From the NCBI GenBank assembly GCA_947631305.1, contig CANRKV010000002.1, positions 1 to 44,013 of the forward strand: 44,013 nt of DNA, written 5' to 3'. This stretch comes from an uncultured Jeotgalicoccus sp. (GTDB taxonomy: Bacteria > Bacillota > Bacilli > Staphylococcales > Salinicoccaceae). Positions 24,381 to 32,624 of the stretch are shown here, piece after piece. The translations under genes were made by a program, and so were the position numbers. How positions within the stretch are numbered: the stretch's first letter is position 1; the number at the start of each line of letters is the position of its first letter. The notes under the pieces were generated by a model. That model made no database searches. It was not told where the DNA came from and saw only the letters and a list, made by a program, of their open reading frames with translations.

Positions 24381-25700
24381 TTATATAACAGGTTTTCCTG
24401 TCTTCTGAGAGCTGACCATGCGGTCTCTCAGCACGTCGAAGAACTCTTCGTTCGTCTTCGTTGTTTTTAAAATTCTGAGGAAACGCTCTGTAAAGTCGGA
24501 AGAATCCTTAAACAGATTTCTCAGCTGCCATAAAATTTCAAGCTCTTTTTTATCGAGCAGCAGTTCTTCTTTACGCGTGCTTGAACGTCTGATATCGATT
24601 GCCGGGTAAATACGGCGTTCACTTAAATTACGGTCGAGGTGAAGCTCCATGTTCCCCGTTCCTTTAAACTCTTCGTAAATAACATCGTCCATACGGCTGC
24701 CCGTATCAACAAGGGCAGTCGACAGAATCGTCAGGCTGCCGCCTGCTTCAATATTACGTGCTGCACCGAAGAAATGTTTCGGACGGTGTAAACTCGCAGG
24801 ATCCAGACCACCGGATAATGTACGGCCGGATGCCGGAATCACTAAGTTGTAAGCACGTGCCAGACGTGTAATTGAATCCATTAAAATAATAACATCCTCA
24901 CCCATTTCAACGAGGCGTTTCGCACGTTCCAGTAATAATTCCGCAACTTTAACGTGATGCTGAGGCGGTTCATCAAAAGTCGAATGCACAACGTCAGCAT
25001 TTTCAACTGAACGTTCCAGATCCGTAACCTCTTCCGGACGTTCGCCGATTAGAAGGATAAAAAGCTTCACATTCGGATGATTCGTCGTAATTGCCTGGGC
25101 AATTTCTTTTAACAGTGATGTTTTACCCGCTTTAGGCGGTGCAACAATCATGCCGCGCTGGCCAAAACCAATCGGTGTAACGAGATCCATAATACGCGTC
25201 GACATATCAGTCGGCTCGTTCTCAAGACGGATACGCTCATCCGGGTATAAAGGTGTCAATGCTTGGAAATGAGGACGCTTCTTCACTTCTTCAGCGTTAT
25301 GATCATTAATAAAGTCGACCTGGAGAAGACCGTAATATTTCTCATTCTCTTTAGGCTTGCGGACTTTACCAGTAACCTTGTCCCCTTTTTTCAGTTCAAA
25401 ACGGCGAATCTGCGATGCAGATATATAAATATCTTTCTCACCTTTTGAATAGTTTACAGTACGGAGGAAACCGTAACCGTCCTGCTGGATATCATCGAGA
25501 ATACCCTCCATGTAATAGTTGCCGTCTTTTTCCATTTCAGCTTCCAGAATCGCAAGAACTAATTCTTTTTTATTTAATTTGCTGTAGTTCGATAAACGTA
25601 AACTTTTCGCACGTTCAGTTAATGCCTTAGTCGTATTGTTTTTGTATAAAGCATCGAATGTTTCATATTTCATATCCTGTGTCTTTGGTTTATCAGACAA
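24381..25700 (-). CDS. rho: Transcription termination factor Rho
   Basis: 439 residues from the chosen start. Hexameric RNA helicase. It has a Rho-N helical region (about 15-50), the cold-shock-like RNA-binding domain (DGNYYMEGILDDI..GYGFLRTVNYSKGEKDIYIS), Walker A APPKAGKTSLL, Walker B VIILMDSITRLARAYN and the Q/R-loop GRTLSGGLDP. TTG at 25698-25700 is chosen because AGGAAG lies 8 bases upstream; a GTG at 25709 overlaps that site. It has a separate promoter and a leader of about 140 nt. Confidence 0.97.
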   Translation of the reverse strand: MSDKPKTQDMKYETFDALYKNNTTKALTERAKSLRLSNYSKLNKKELVLAILEAEMEKDGNYYMEGILDDIQQDGYGFLRTVNYSKGEKDIYISASQIRRFELKKGDKVTGKVRKPKENEKYYGLLQVDFINDHNAEEVKKRPHFQALTPLYPDERIRLENEPTDMSTRIMDLVTPIGFGQRGMIVAPPKAGKTSLLKEIAQAITTNHPNVKLFILLIGERPEEVTDLERSVENADVVHSTFDEPPQHHVKVAELLLERAKRLVEMGEDVIILMDSITRLARAYNLVIPASGRTLSGGLDPASLHRPKHFFGAARNIEAGGSLTILSTALVDTGSRMDDVIYEEFKGTGNMELHLDRNLSERRIYPAIDIRRSSTRKEELLLDKKELEILWQLRNLFKDSSDFTERFLRILKTTKTNEEFFDVLRDRMVSSQKTGKPVI

Positions 25701-25846
25701 TATTTCCACTTCCTAATACTGATTTTATAAATTTATGTTCATATATCGTTTTGTATATTTTTGGATTAATTTTAGAAATTGCGCTGGAGCTGCGGGTTGA
25801 ATCTTCTGCTGGAGTACAATGCTGAAGTTTTTTAAAAGGCATACAT

Positions 25847-25876
25847 ATATTACATCCGGAGCACAGCCGATGTCAA
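25847..25876 (-). promoter_or_regulatory. rho promoter with long leader
   Basis: Minus strand TTGACA (25871-25876), 18 bp, TAATAT (25847-25852). The inferred leader (about 25701-25840) holds no gene. Its first part is richer in C than G, including CAACCCGCAGCTCCAGCGC, as expected for a Rho loading site, so autoregulation is possible. Confidence 0.65.
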
Positions 25877-25910
25877 AGAAAAACCGGCTGGGATGCATCT
25901 GAATCTGAGC

Positions 25911-25989
25911 GTGCCACCGTCGTTTCCCGGTGACTCGCTAGACCTGGTCCTGTGCCACCGTCAGTTCCCGGTGGCGTGCTAGACCTGGT
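25911..25989. repeat. Two-copy 41-bp tandem repeat with nested palindromes
   Basis: Units at 25911-25948 and 25952-25989 agree at 33 of 38 positions with a 41-bp period. Each starts GTGCCACCGTC and ends GCTAGACCTGGT. Inside each unit CACCG pairs with CGGTG (7 bp, GCCACCG/CGGTGGC, in unit 2) around a short loop. The block lies between the glpX stop and the rho promoter and has no T-run of the terminator kind. It may be a dispersed intergenic repeat family. Confidence 0.85.
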
Positions 25990-26004
25990 TTCAGTCTGAC
26001 AATA

Positions 26005-26970
26005 TTACTTATCCACAACCATGTTCGGTTTCTTCTTCATGCTGTGACGGCTGTTAACAAAGCGAACCGTCCCCGATTTAGCTCGCATAACGACAGATGA
26101 TGTTTCAGCAAAGCCGCTTTTAAACTGCACGCCTTTCATCAGTTCACCGTCGGTAACTGCTGTTGCTGCAAAGATCGCATCGTCACCGCTGACTAAGTCC
26201 TGAAGCCCGAGTTTTTTGTCCGGATCGACACCCATCGTTATGCAGCGCGCGCGTTCTTCGTCATTTCTAGGAAGGAGACGTCCCTGGAAGTCTCCTTCAA
26301 GCGCCTTAATTCCGGCTGCCGCAATAACACCTTCCGGTGCACCGCCGACGCCCATTAAAATATCAATTCCGGTCCAGTCAAAACAAGTATTAATTGCCGC
26401 ACCGACGTCACCGTTATCAAACATAATAATTCGTGCACCTAATGCGCGGACCTGGTCGATAATCTCTTTGCTGCGTTCGCGCTTAATAATCGTTACTGTG
26501 ACATCTTCCACATTTTTATGTTTTGCTTTTGCTACTGCACGGATATTTTCTTCCACAGACATATCAATATCGATAACACCAAGGCAGTCCGGTCCGGCTG
26601 CGAGTTTCTGCATATACATGTCAGGTGCGTGAAGCAGATTGCCTTTATCGGCAACTGCGAGTACAGTCATTGCACCTAATGTGCCTTCTGCGACAGTTGT
26701 TGTGCCTTCCAGCGGATCCACCGCTATATCGAGTTCCGGACCGTCTTTCGTTCCGAGTTCTTCCCCGATATAAAGCATCGGTGCTTCGTCTATCTCACCT
26801 TCGCCGATTACAACTTTACCTGTCATCGGAATTGTTTCAAACAGACGGCGCATTGCTTCTGTTGCCGCATCATCCGCTTCATTCTTCTGACCTTTACCTG
26901 TCCATGCGGCACTTGCAAGTGCCGCTGCTTCTGTCACTCTTACGAGCTCCATCGATAATCCTCTTTCCAA
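26005..26970 (-). CDS. glpX: Fructose-1,6-bisphosphatase class II
   Basis: 321 residues. It dephosphorylates fructose 1,6-bisphosphate in gluconeogenesis. Motifs: MERGLSMELVRVTEAAALASA, VIGEGEIDEAPMLYIGE, the metal-binding DIAVDPLEGTT, and the glycine-rich ILMGVGGAPEGVIAAA. Its place between murA2 and rho matches glpX (ywjI) of Bacillus. It follows murA2 after a terminator. Confidence 0.96.
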   Translation of the reverse strand: MERGLSMELVRVTEAAALASAAWTGKGQKNEADDAATEAMRRLFETIPMTGKVVIGEGEIDEAPMLYIGEELGTKDGPELDIAVDPLEGTTTVAEGTLGAMTVLAVADKGNLLHAPDMYMQKLAAGPDCLGVIDIDMSVEENIRAVAKAKHKNVEDVTVTIIKRERSKEIIDQVRALGARIIMFDNGDVGAAINTCFDWTGIDILMGVGGAPEGVIAAAGIKALEGDFQGRLLPRNDEERARCITMGVDPDKKLGLQDLVSGDDAIFAATAVTDGELMKGVQFKSGFAETSSVVMRAKSGTVRFVNSRHSMKKKPNMVVDK

Positions 26971-27026
26971 AACTGTCTCCCCCTAGTATCCGCGCTGATT
27001 TTCCTTAACTATTATAACACAGAAAA

Positions 27027-27056
27027 AAGACTGAAATTCTTATGAATTCCAGTCTT
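27027..27056 (-). terminator. Terminator after murA2
   Basis: The minus strand has AGACTGGAATTC paired with GAATTTCAGTCT (one G-T pair) around a 4-base loop, then TTTTTT. Confidence 0.9.
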
Positions 27057-27063
27057 TTCATAC

Positions 27064-28329
27064 TTAATCTTCTAAAGTGTCACGCCAAATATCCGCACCG
27101 AGTGCTGACAATTTCTTAACGATATCTGCATATCCTCTGTCGATATGATTAACGTTGTGAATCGTCGTTACGCCGTCTGCAATCAGGCCTGAAATTAACA
27201 GGCATGCACCTGCACGGAGGTCGCTTGCATACACTTCCGCACCTTTAAGCTGTGACGGGTAAATCAGTGCACTGCCGCTTTTCTTCTCAATATGAGCATT
27301 CATGCGGGACAATTCATCAACATGTCTGAATCTTGCCGGGTAAATGGTTTCAGTAATTTTACTGACACCATCCGCCAAAAACATAAGCGGTGTTATCGGC
27401 TGCTGCAGATCCGTTGCAAAGCCCGGATATACTTGAGTTTTTATCGACACAGCATTATATTTTTCAGGCTTGTTAATCACGACATAGTCGTCACCGATGT
27501 CCAGTTCAACACCCATTTCTTCCAGTTTTGCCGACAGTGATTCCATATGCGTCGGGATAATATTATTCACTTTATAATTCTTTCCAGCAACTGCACCGAC
27601 AATCATATAAGTGCCGGCTTCAATGCGGTCAGGAATAATATTGTGAGTCGTACCGTGCAGCGATTCCACGCCTTCGATACGAATCGTATCCGTACCTGCA
27701 CCTTTAATATTTGCACCCATGTTATTAAGCAGTGATGCCACGTCGACGATTTCAGGTTCTTTCGCCACGTTCTCTAAAATTGTGCGCCCTTCTGCACAGC
27801 TCGCTGCAAGCATCATATTAATCGTTGCACCAACTGATACAACATCGAAAAATATTTTTGCGCCTGTCAGTTTCTCTGCTGTCAGATACATCGCACCGTG
27901 CTCGTTCGTTACTTTAGCGCCAAGTGCTTCAAATCCTTTAATGTGCTGATCGATCGGTCTCGGTCCGAGCGGGCAGCCGCCGGGCAGTCCGATAACACAT
28001 TTTTTAAAGCGCGAGAGCATCGCTCCCATCATATAATATGAAGCGCGTAAAGATTGTACTTTGTTGTTCGGCAGCGGCATGTTCACTGCTTCTTCAGCAT
28101 TGACTTCCAGTGTTGTCCCTGATAATTCTGTTTTAATATTCAGGTCATTTAAGAGACTCATCAGCGTTTTAACATCACTGATTTCAGGCAGTCCCTCCAG
28201 TCTAACTGTACCGGTAGAAGCCATGAGCGATGCAGGAATCAGTGCAACTGCACTGTTTTTAGCCCCGCTGATGTCAACTTGCCCCGTCAATGAATTGCCG
28301 CCTCGGACTTTAATTACATCTTCAGCCAT
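27064..28329 (-). CDS. murA2: UDP-N-acetylglucosamine 1-carboxyvinyltransferase (MurA, copy 2)
   Basis: 421 residues from ATG 28329, supported by AAGGAGC 6 bases upstream; the frame is open to 28347. Paralog of the MurA at 7842-9134 with the same reaction. The active-site cysteine loop is LPGGCPLGPRPIDQH and IPDRIEAGTYMI is conserved. Its place near tal, glpX and rho identifies it as the murAB/murZ ortholog. Two MurA copies are normal in low-GC Gram-positives. Confidence 0.95.
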   Translation of the reverse strand: MAEDVIKVRGGNSLTGQVDISGAKNSAVALIPASLMASTGTVRLEGLPEISDVKTLMSLLNDLNIKTELSGTTLEVNAEEAVNMPLPNNKVQSLRASYYMMGAMLSRFKKCVIGLPGGCPLGPRPIDQHIKGFEALGAKVTNEHGAMYLTAEKLTGAKIFFDVVSVGATINMMLAASCAEGRTILENVAKEPEIVDVASLLNNMGANIKGAGTDTIRIEGVESLHGTTHNIIPDRIEAGTYMIVGAVAGKNYKVNNIIPTHMESLSAKLEEMGVELDIGDDYVVINKPEKYNAVSIKTQVYPGFATDLQQPITPLMFLADGVSKITETIYPARFRHVDELSRMNAHIEKKSGSALIYPSQLKGAEVYASDLRAGACLLISGLIADGVTTIHNVNHIDRGYADIVKKLSALGADIWRDTLED

Positions 28330-28362
28330 ATAAAAGCTCCTTGTCATTTAATTATGTGGAGA

Positions 28363-29004
28363 CTACTTATTGTTCCAGTCGTTTAAGAATTGTTCGATTC
28401 CTTTATCAGTTAAAGGGTGATCTGTTAATGTTTTAATGACTTTATAAGGAATTGTTGCGATATCAGCACCGCGAATCGCTGCACCGTGCATGTGGCCAGC
28501 GTTACGGATAGATGCCGCAATAATTTCAGTATCGATATCGTGAATTGCAAAAATTGCTGCGATATCTTCAATTAACTGCAGTCCGTCAAGACCAATATCA
28601 TCCAGACGTCCGATAAACGGTGAAACATAAGTTGCACCTGCGCGTGCTGCTGTCAATGCCTGTACTGTGTTGAATACTAAAGTAACGTTTGTTTTAATGC
28701 CTTCAGAAGCAAGTACGCTGACTGCTTTCATACCGTCTGCTGTCATCGGTATTTTAACAATAATATGCTCGTGAAGTTTCGCAAGTTCTCGTCCTTCTTC
28801 AATCATGCCTTCAGCATCAAGCGCGATAACTTCCCCGCTGACAGGTCCGCCGACAAGTTCGCAAATTTCAACAAGTCTGTCGTGGAATGAAATATCTTTC
28901 TCTTTAGCTACTAATGACGGATTTGTTGTTACACCGCTCAGTACGCCCCACTTGTGGATTTCTTTAATTTCGTCCATGTTTGCTGTATCTATAAAGTATT
29001 TCAT
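28363..29004 (-). CDS. tal: Transaldolase (short, TalC/FSA type)
   Basis: 213 residues, the short form. It transfers a dihydroxyacetone unit in the pentose phosphate pathway. It has MKYFIDTANMDEI, GVTTNPSLVAKE, the Schiff-base lysine in IIVKIPMT, and ATYVSPFIGRLDDIG. ATG 29004 is preferred over an in-frame TTG (29022) that lies within the GGAGG site. It is 33 bp upstream of murA2 and has its own promoter. Confidence 0.96.
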   Translation of the reverse strand: MKYFIDTANMDEIKEIHKWGVLSGVTTNPSLVAKEKDISFHDRLVEICELVGGPVSGEVIALDAEGMIEEGRELAKLHEHIIVKIPMTADGMKAVSVLASEGIKTNVTLVFNTVQALTAARAGATYVSPFIGRLDDIGLDGLQLIEDIAAIFAIHDIDTEIIAASIRNAGHMHGAAIRGADIATIPYKVIKTLTDHPLTDKGIEQFLNDWNNK

Positions 29005-29040
29005 CTTGTTTTCGTCCTCCAATAATGTGATATTACTATC

Positions 29041-29070
29041 ATTATAAATTAAAGCTTCTCAAACTGACAA
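29041..29070 (-). promoter_or_regulatory. Promoter of tal-murA2
   Basis: Minus strand TTGTCA (29065-29070), 18 bp, TATAAT (29041-29046), about 35 bases before the tal start. Confidence 0.7.
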
Positions 29071-29163
29071 TGCTTTACCATTAACAGTTCATTTAAATTT
29101 GATTAAAACATTTTAATAATTGCTGTTTTGACTGCTGCAAAGGTATTTTAACATATTTTATAA

Positions 29164-29197
29164 AAAAATGACCGCGCTTTAACAACGCAGTCATTTT
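29164..29197 (-). terminator. Terminator of the ehu operon
   Basis: The minus strand has AATGACTGCG paired with CGCGGTCATT (one G-T pair), extended by A/T pairs, then seven Ts. It lies about 20 bases after the ehuA stop. Confidence 0.9.
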
Positions 29198-29217
29198 CTC
29201 TTATTTATAATATACCA

Positions 29218-30003
29218 CTATTGCCCTGTAACTGTCTCTCCTCTGAAACGTTTTAAGAAGTCCTGCAGTCTCGGATTGTCAGATTTATTAATAACTTCAT
29301 CCGCCGTTCCTTCTTCCGCTATAACGCCTTCATCAAGAAACAGCACTCTGTCTGCGATTTCCAGTGCAAAGTCCATTTCATGAGTAACAAGCACCATAGC
29401 CATATCTTCATGTTCTGCAAGATCCCGTATAACTTCCAGCACTTCGCCGACAAGTTCCGGGTCGAGTGCCGACGTCACTTCGTCAAACAGCATAATTTTC
29501 GGTTTCATTACAAGTGCCCGCGCCATCGCGACACGCTGCTTCTGTCCGCCGGACAGCTGGGATGGATATGAATCATATTTATCTCCCAGCCCCACACGCT
29601 CCAGCATGTTTTCAGCGAGCTCTGCCGCTTCTTTTTTATTCATTTTCCTTACGTTAACCAGCGGCACAACACAATTTTCCAAAATTGTTTTATGAGGAAA
29701 CAGATTAAAGTGCTGAAATACCATCCCGATATCATTGCGCACTTTGCTTAAATGTTTTTCATTCGCTTTTTTCTCTTTGCCGCCAGCTTCTATTTTCCAT
29801 AAATTTGTACCATCGACAATAATATCTCCGTCCGACGGCTCTTCGAGCGTCATTAAGAGGCGGATAATTGTCGTCTTACCGGAACCGCTCGGCCCGATAA
29901 TCGCCAGTTTCTCTGTCGGATTTATATCCAGATTAATTCCCTTAAGAACATGGGTATCTCCAAATGACTTATGAATTTCTTTATATTGAACAATCGGTTT
30001 CAC
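29218..30003 (-). CDS. ehuA: Ectoine/hydroxyectoine-type ABC importer, ATP-binding protein
   Basis: 261 residues, polar amino acid uptake (PAAT) family. It has Walker A GPSGSGKTTI near residue 38, Q-loop VFQHFNLFPHKT, signature LSGGQKQR, Walker B IMLFDEVTSALDPELVGEV and the switch His in LVTHEMDFA. The start is a GTG that overlaps the ehuD stop (TAGTG). It energises uptake through EhuC/EhuD. Without the binding protein evidence it could equally serve glutamine or another polar amino acid. Confidence 0.85.
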   Translation of the reverse strand: MKPIVQYKEIHKSFGDTHVLKGINLDINPTEKLAIIGPSGSGKTTIIRLLMTLEEPSDGDIIVDGTNLWKIEAGGKEKKANEKHLSKVRNDIGMVFQHFNLFPHKTILENCVVPLVNVRKMNKKEAAELAENMLERVGLGDKYDSYPSQLSGGQKQRVAMARALVMKPKIMLFDEVTSALDPELVGEVLEVIRDLAEHEDMAMVLVTHEMDFALEIADRVLFLDEGVIAEEGTADEVINKSDNPRLQDFLKRFRGETVTGQ

Positions 30004-30698
30004 TATTCCGTCACCTTCACTTTCATATTCTTTTTATCAAATCTGCGGTTCATCTTTTTCTCAAGCTGTCTGATTAAGAGCGCAGATGGATAGCTCAGCA
30101 CGAGGAACAGAATCGCGACTATTGTCAGCGGTTCAATGTATGACCATGTGTTTGCTCCATATGAACGTGCGAGACTTAATATACCGACAACGCCGATAGT
30201 CGCTGCCAGCGGCACTTCTTTAAACAGAATGATTAAATAGTTGCCGAGCATCGGTATTGTCGGCGGCAGTGCTTGCGGAAGCACAACTTTAAGCCACGTG
30301 TCCTTCTGTGAAAAATTAAGTGCTTTCGCTGCTTCCCACTGGCCTTTATCAACACTTTCAATACCCGACCGGTATACTTCCGCAATATAAGTTGAAAAGT
30401 GGATGCCGAGTGCGAGCATCGCTGCGACAAACGGCGTAAACGACGTCCCGATATAAGGCACCATCGGCCATGCAAAGTACAGAAAGAATATTTGCACGAT
30501 GGGCGGGGTTGAGCGTATAAATTCTCTGATCCAATACACGATAAAATTAAATATTTTAAGTGGTGTCGATTCAAGTGCGAGCCAGATAAAACCGGCTGCG
30601 AGTGCCAAAGCGTAACTCGTAATTGTCAGTCCGAGCGTTACTGTAATTCCCGTAATGATAATTGGAAATGCGTCTGCAAATGTTTCCCAGCTCCACAT
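30003..30698 (-). CDS. ehuD: Ectoine/hydroxyectoine-type ABC importer, permease
   Basis: 231 residues with about five membrane helices and the PAAT permease signature EFIRSTPPIVQIFFLYF plus the cytoplasmic coupling loop EAAKALNFSQKDTWLKVVLPQALPPTIP (EAA motif). The start overlaps the ehuC stop (TGATG). It forms the membrane channel with EhuC. The name EhuD follows the gene order and the EhuB match. Confidence 0.82.
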   Translation of the reverse strand: MWSWETFADAFPIIITGITVTLGLTITSYALALAAGFIWLALESTPLKIFNFIVYWIREFIRSTPPIVQIFFLYFAWPMVPYIGTSFTPFVAAMLALGIHFSTYIAEVYRSGIESVDKGQWEAAKALNFSQKDTWLKVVLPQALPPTIPMLGNYLIILFKEVPLAATIGVVGILSLARSYGANTWSYIEPLTIVAILFLVLSYPSALLIRQLEKKMNRRFDKKNMKVKVTE

Positions 30699-31360
30699 CA
30701 GCCCGCCACCCCTCTCTTCGCAATTTTCTCGCCTTTTTTAGAAAGCCAGATTAACGGCAGTGCGATAATAAAGTACATTACCAGTACCATAAAGTAGGCA
30801 AGAGGTCCTTCTGAAAGATTTGTTGAACGGTAAATATCACCGTAATACAGAATATCCGTCAGACCAATTAGCGATACTAACGCTGTACCTTTAAGTATTT
30901 GTATAGAATAGTTGCCGAATTCAGGCAGCATCAGACGTAATGCCTGCGGCAGTATAATATGTCTCATCCGCTGTACACGTGACAAGTTTAATGCAATCGC
31001 TGCTTCCGTCTGACCCTTGTCGACGGCAAGTATTGAACTTCTTACTACTTCCGACATATAGGCACCGTAGTTAAGTGCAATTGCTATAACACCAATCCAC
31101 CAGTTGCTGCCGAGATGAATATTAAACAGAATCGGTATGGCATAATACAGCCAGAATAATTGAACAATTAATGATGTTCCTCTGAAAAGTTCCACGTAGA
31201 ACATCGTAAAGCCGCGTATAAGCGGGTTCTTAACAATTCGGCACAGGCCTGCAACGAACGCAATAATAAATGCAAGAAGCGTTGCCGCTAAAAACAGGCT
31301 GACCGTTGTTCCTAATCCTTGAGATAGATAGGACAGTATGTTTAAGGCAGAATCAAACAT
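30698..31360 (-). CDS. ehuC: Ectoine/hydroxyectoine-type ABC importer, permease
   Basis: 220 residues with five membrane helices. It has the family signature YVELFRGTSLIVQLFWLYY and the EAA loop GQTEAAIALNLSRVQRMRHIILPQAL. It lies 68 bp after ehuB, the gap being filled by a strong hairpin that should reduce transcription relative to the binding protein. Confidence 0.82.
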   Translation of the reverse strand: MFDSALNILSYLSQGLGTTVSLFLAATLLAFIIAFVAGLCRIVKNPLIRGFTMFYVELFRGTSLIVQLFWLYYAIPILFNIHLGSNWWIGVIAIALNYGAYMSEVVRSSILAVDKGQTEAAIALNLSRVQRMRHIILPQALRLMLPEFGNYSIQILKGTALVSLIGLTDILYYGDIYRSTNLSEGPLAYFMVLVMYFIIALPLIWLSKKGEKIAKRGVAG

Positions 31361-31386
31361 CCGCTCACTCCTTATTTACAAAATAA

Positions 31387-31423
31387 AAGGGCCCAGTGTC
31401 TCCTGAGGAATTACTGGGCCCTT
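31387..31423 (-). terminator. Intercistronic (partial) terminator between ehuB and ehuC
   Basis: On the minus strand AAGGGCCCAGT pairs perfectly with ACTGGGCCCTT (11 bp) around a 15-base loop, then TTTTATTTT. Since ehuC-D-A have no other visible promoter, it probably acts as a leaky terminator that gives more binding protein than membrane parts. Confidence 0.88.
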
Positions 31424-31428
31424 ATTAA

Positions 31429-32307
31429 TTATTCACCTTCACATAGTGCAGTTGCTGTAACTTCTCCAACTTCCACACGGTTGTTGTCAGCAGTAAACCC
31501 TTCTGAACCATCCAGAATCTCATCGATTGTGCCATCTTCTTTTAATGTTTCAAGTGCTTCGTTATAAGCTGTACGTAATTCTTCATCGTCTATATTAAAT
31601 GCAGCAGCACCAAAACTTGGAATCCCTTGAATATCAGGCTGCTCGAAATTTTCAACAATCTCAACATCATCGCTGCCGAGTGATTCATATGCTGCTCTCA
31701 GCGTAGCTTCTGTCGCTGCAGTAACGTCAGCGTTTCCTGACTGGACTGCAGAAAGCTGTGCCGGAATATCTGCAACAGACATAAACTGCGATGAATCGAC
31801 GCCTTCTGTTTCAAGGAATTCAAATTGTGTTGTCCCTTCCATCAGTGCAACTGTGATATCAGGATTCTCACCGATATCAGCATAACTTTGAATATCCAGC
31901 GGGTTGCCGGCTGCAACTACTAATCCTTCACCGTACTGCATTTCAGGTTCTGCAAACAATGCATTTTCACATCTGTCAGGCTGGATCGCCATGCCTGCTG
32001 TAATTACATCGTACTGACCTGCCTGCACACCGGGAATCAATTCTCCCCAGTCCGTCAGATGCCCTTCAACATTTTCGACTCCCATTTCAGAGAATACTGC
32101 CTCTGCAATTTCAATTGAAGCCCCTTCAAGTTCGCCTGAATCCGAATTTTCATATGCGTACGGCGGCTCATTCGCGAACCCTATGTTAACCGTGTCAGCC
32201 TCTTGAAGCTCGGCTACACGCCCTTCTCCGCCTTCCGTGCCGCTGTCTCCGCAAGCGCTGAGCACCAGCGCGGCTGCGAAAGTAAGTAAAATCCCTGCTT
32301 TCTTCAT
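31429..32307 (-). CDS. ehuB: Ectoine/hydroxyectoine-type substrate-binding lipoprotein
   Basis: 292 residues. A lipoprotein signal (MKKAGILLTFAAALVLSAC; lipobox LSAC, lipidated Cys19) is followed by a class F-type periplasmic-binding fold. Segments NIGFANEPPYAYEN and ITAGMAIQPDRCENALFAEP resemble EhuB, whose binding site uses a Glu, aromatic residues and an Arg at these places. It is probably anchored outside the membrane to capture ectoine-like osmolytes. The substrate is inferred; a glutamine or other amino acid binder is the main alternative. Confidence 0.8.
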   Translation of the reverse strand: MKKAGILLTFAAALVLSACGDSGTEGGEGRVAELQEADTVNIGFANEPPYAYENSDSGELEGASIEIAEAVFSEMGVENVEGHLTDWGELIPGVQAGQYDVITAGMAIQPDRCENALFAEPEMQYGEGLVVAAGNPLDIQSYADIGENPDITVALMEGTTQFEFLETEGVDSSQFMSVADIPAQLSAVQSGNADVTAATEATLRAAYESLGSDDVEIVENFEQPDIQGIPSFGAAAFNIDDEELRTAYNEALETLKEDGTIDEILDGSEGFTADNNRVEVGEVTATALCEGE

Positions 32308-32365
32308 AAAAACAATCTCCTCCTGGTAAGTTTTTCCTTATTTTGGATCGAGTTGTACATCAGCA

Positions 32366-32393
32366 AGTATACAAAAGATAGAATTTATGTCAA
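32366..32393 (-). promoter_or_regulatory. ehu operon promoter
   Basis: Minus strand TTGACA (32388-32393), 16 bp, TATACT (32366-32371). It gives a leader of about 50 nt before the AGGAGGAG site of ehuB. Confidence 0.8.
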
Positions 32394-32396
32394 ATT

Positions 32397-32429
32397 GCTG
32401 TAACAAATCCATAAAAAGGATTTAACAGC
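32397..32429. promoter_or_regulatory. Inverted repeat abutting the ehu promoter (candidate operator)
   Basis: GCTGT-aac-AAATCC, a 7-base spacer, then GGATTT-a-ACAGC form an imperfect 11-bp inverted repeat ending 3 bp upstream of the -35. The position suits an activator or a osmolyte-responsive repressor. The rest of 32430-32549 is AT-rich with no gene. Confidence 0.55.
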
Positions 32430-32549
32430 TGATATGTGGAATATTTTAAATTCTCTTCCAGTCCAGAATACTATAGTTGACAGATAATTCAATAAATTTA
32501 ATGAGATTTTATTTCAGTTTCTAAAATAAAATGTGTACATATACACAAA

Positions 32550-32604
32550 AAGCCCCCCGGAAAATTAGTCATTAATATTGCTTGACCAACTTCCGGGGGA
32601 GCTT
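32550..32604 (-). terminator. Terminator after pyrG
   Basis: On the minus strand AAGCTCCCCCGGAA pairs with TTCCGGGGGGCTT (one G-T) around a loop of about 27 bases, followed by TTTTTGTG. It begins 20 bases after the pyrG stop. Confidence 0.88.
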
Positions 32605-32624
32605 AATTTTATATCGTCAGTTAT

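Noticed and set aside
26216..26632. 138-codon plus-strand open frame inside glpX
   Set aside because: Antisense shadow of a well-conserved gene; rich in Ser/Ala/Pro in the way such shadows usually are.
32477..32482. TTGACA on the plus strand in the ehuB-pyrG gap
   Set aside because: No good -10 at 16-18 bp, and the direction points into the convergent-facing 3' end of pyrG with no plus-strand gene to serve.
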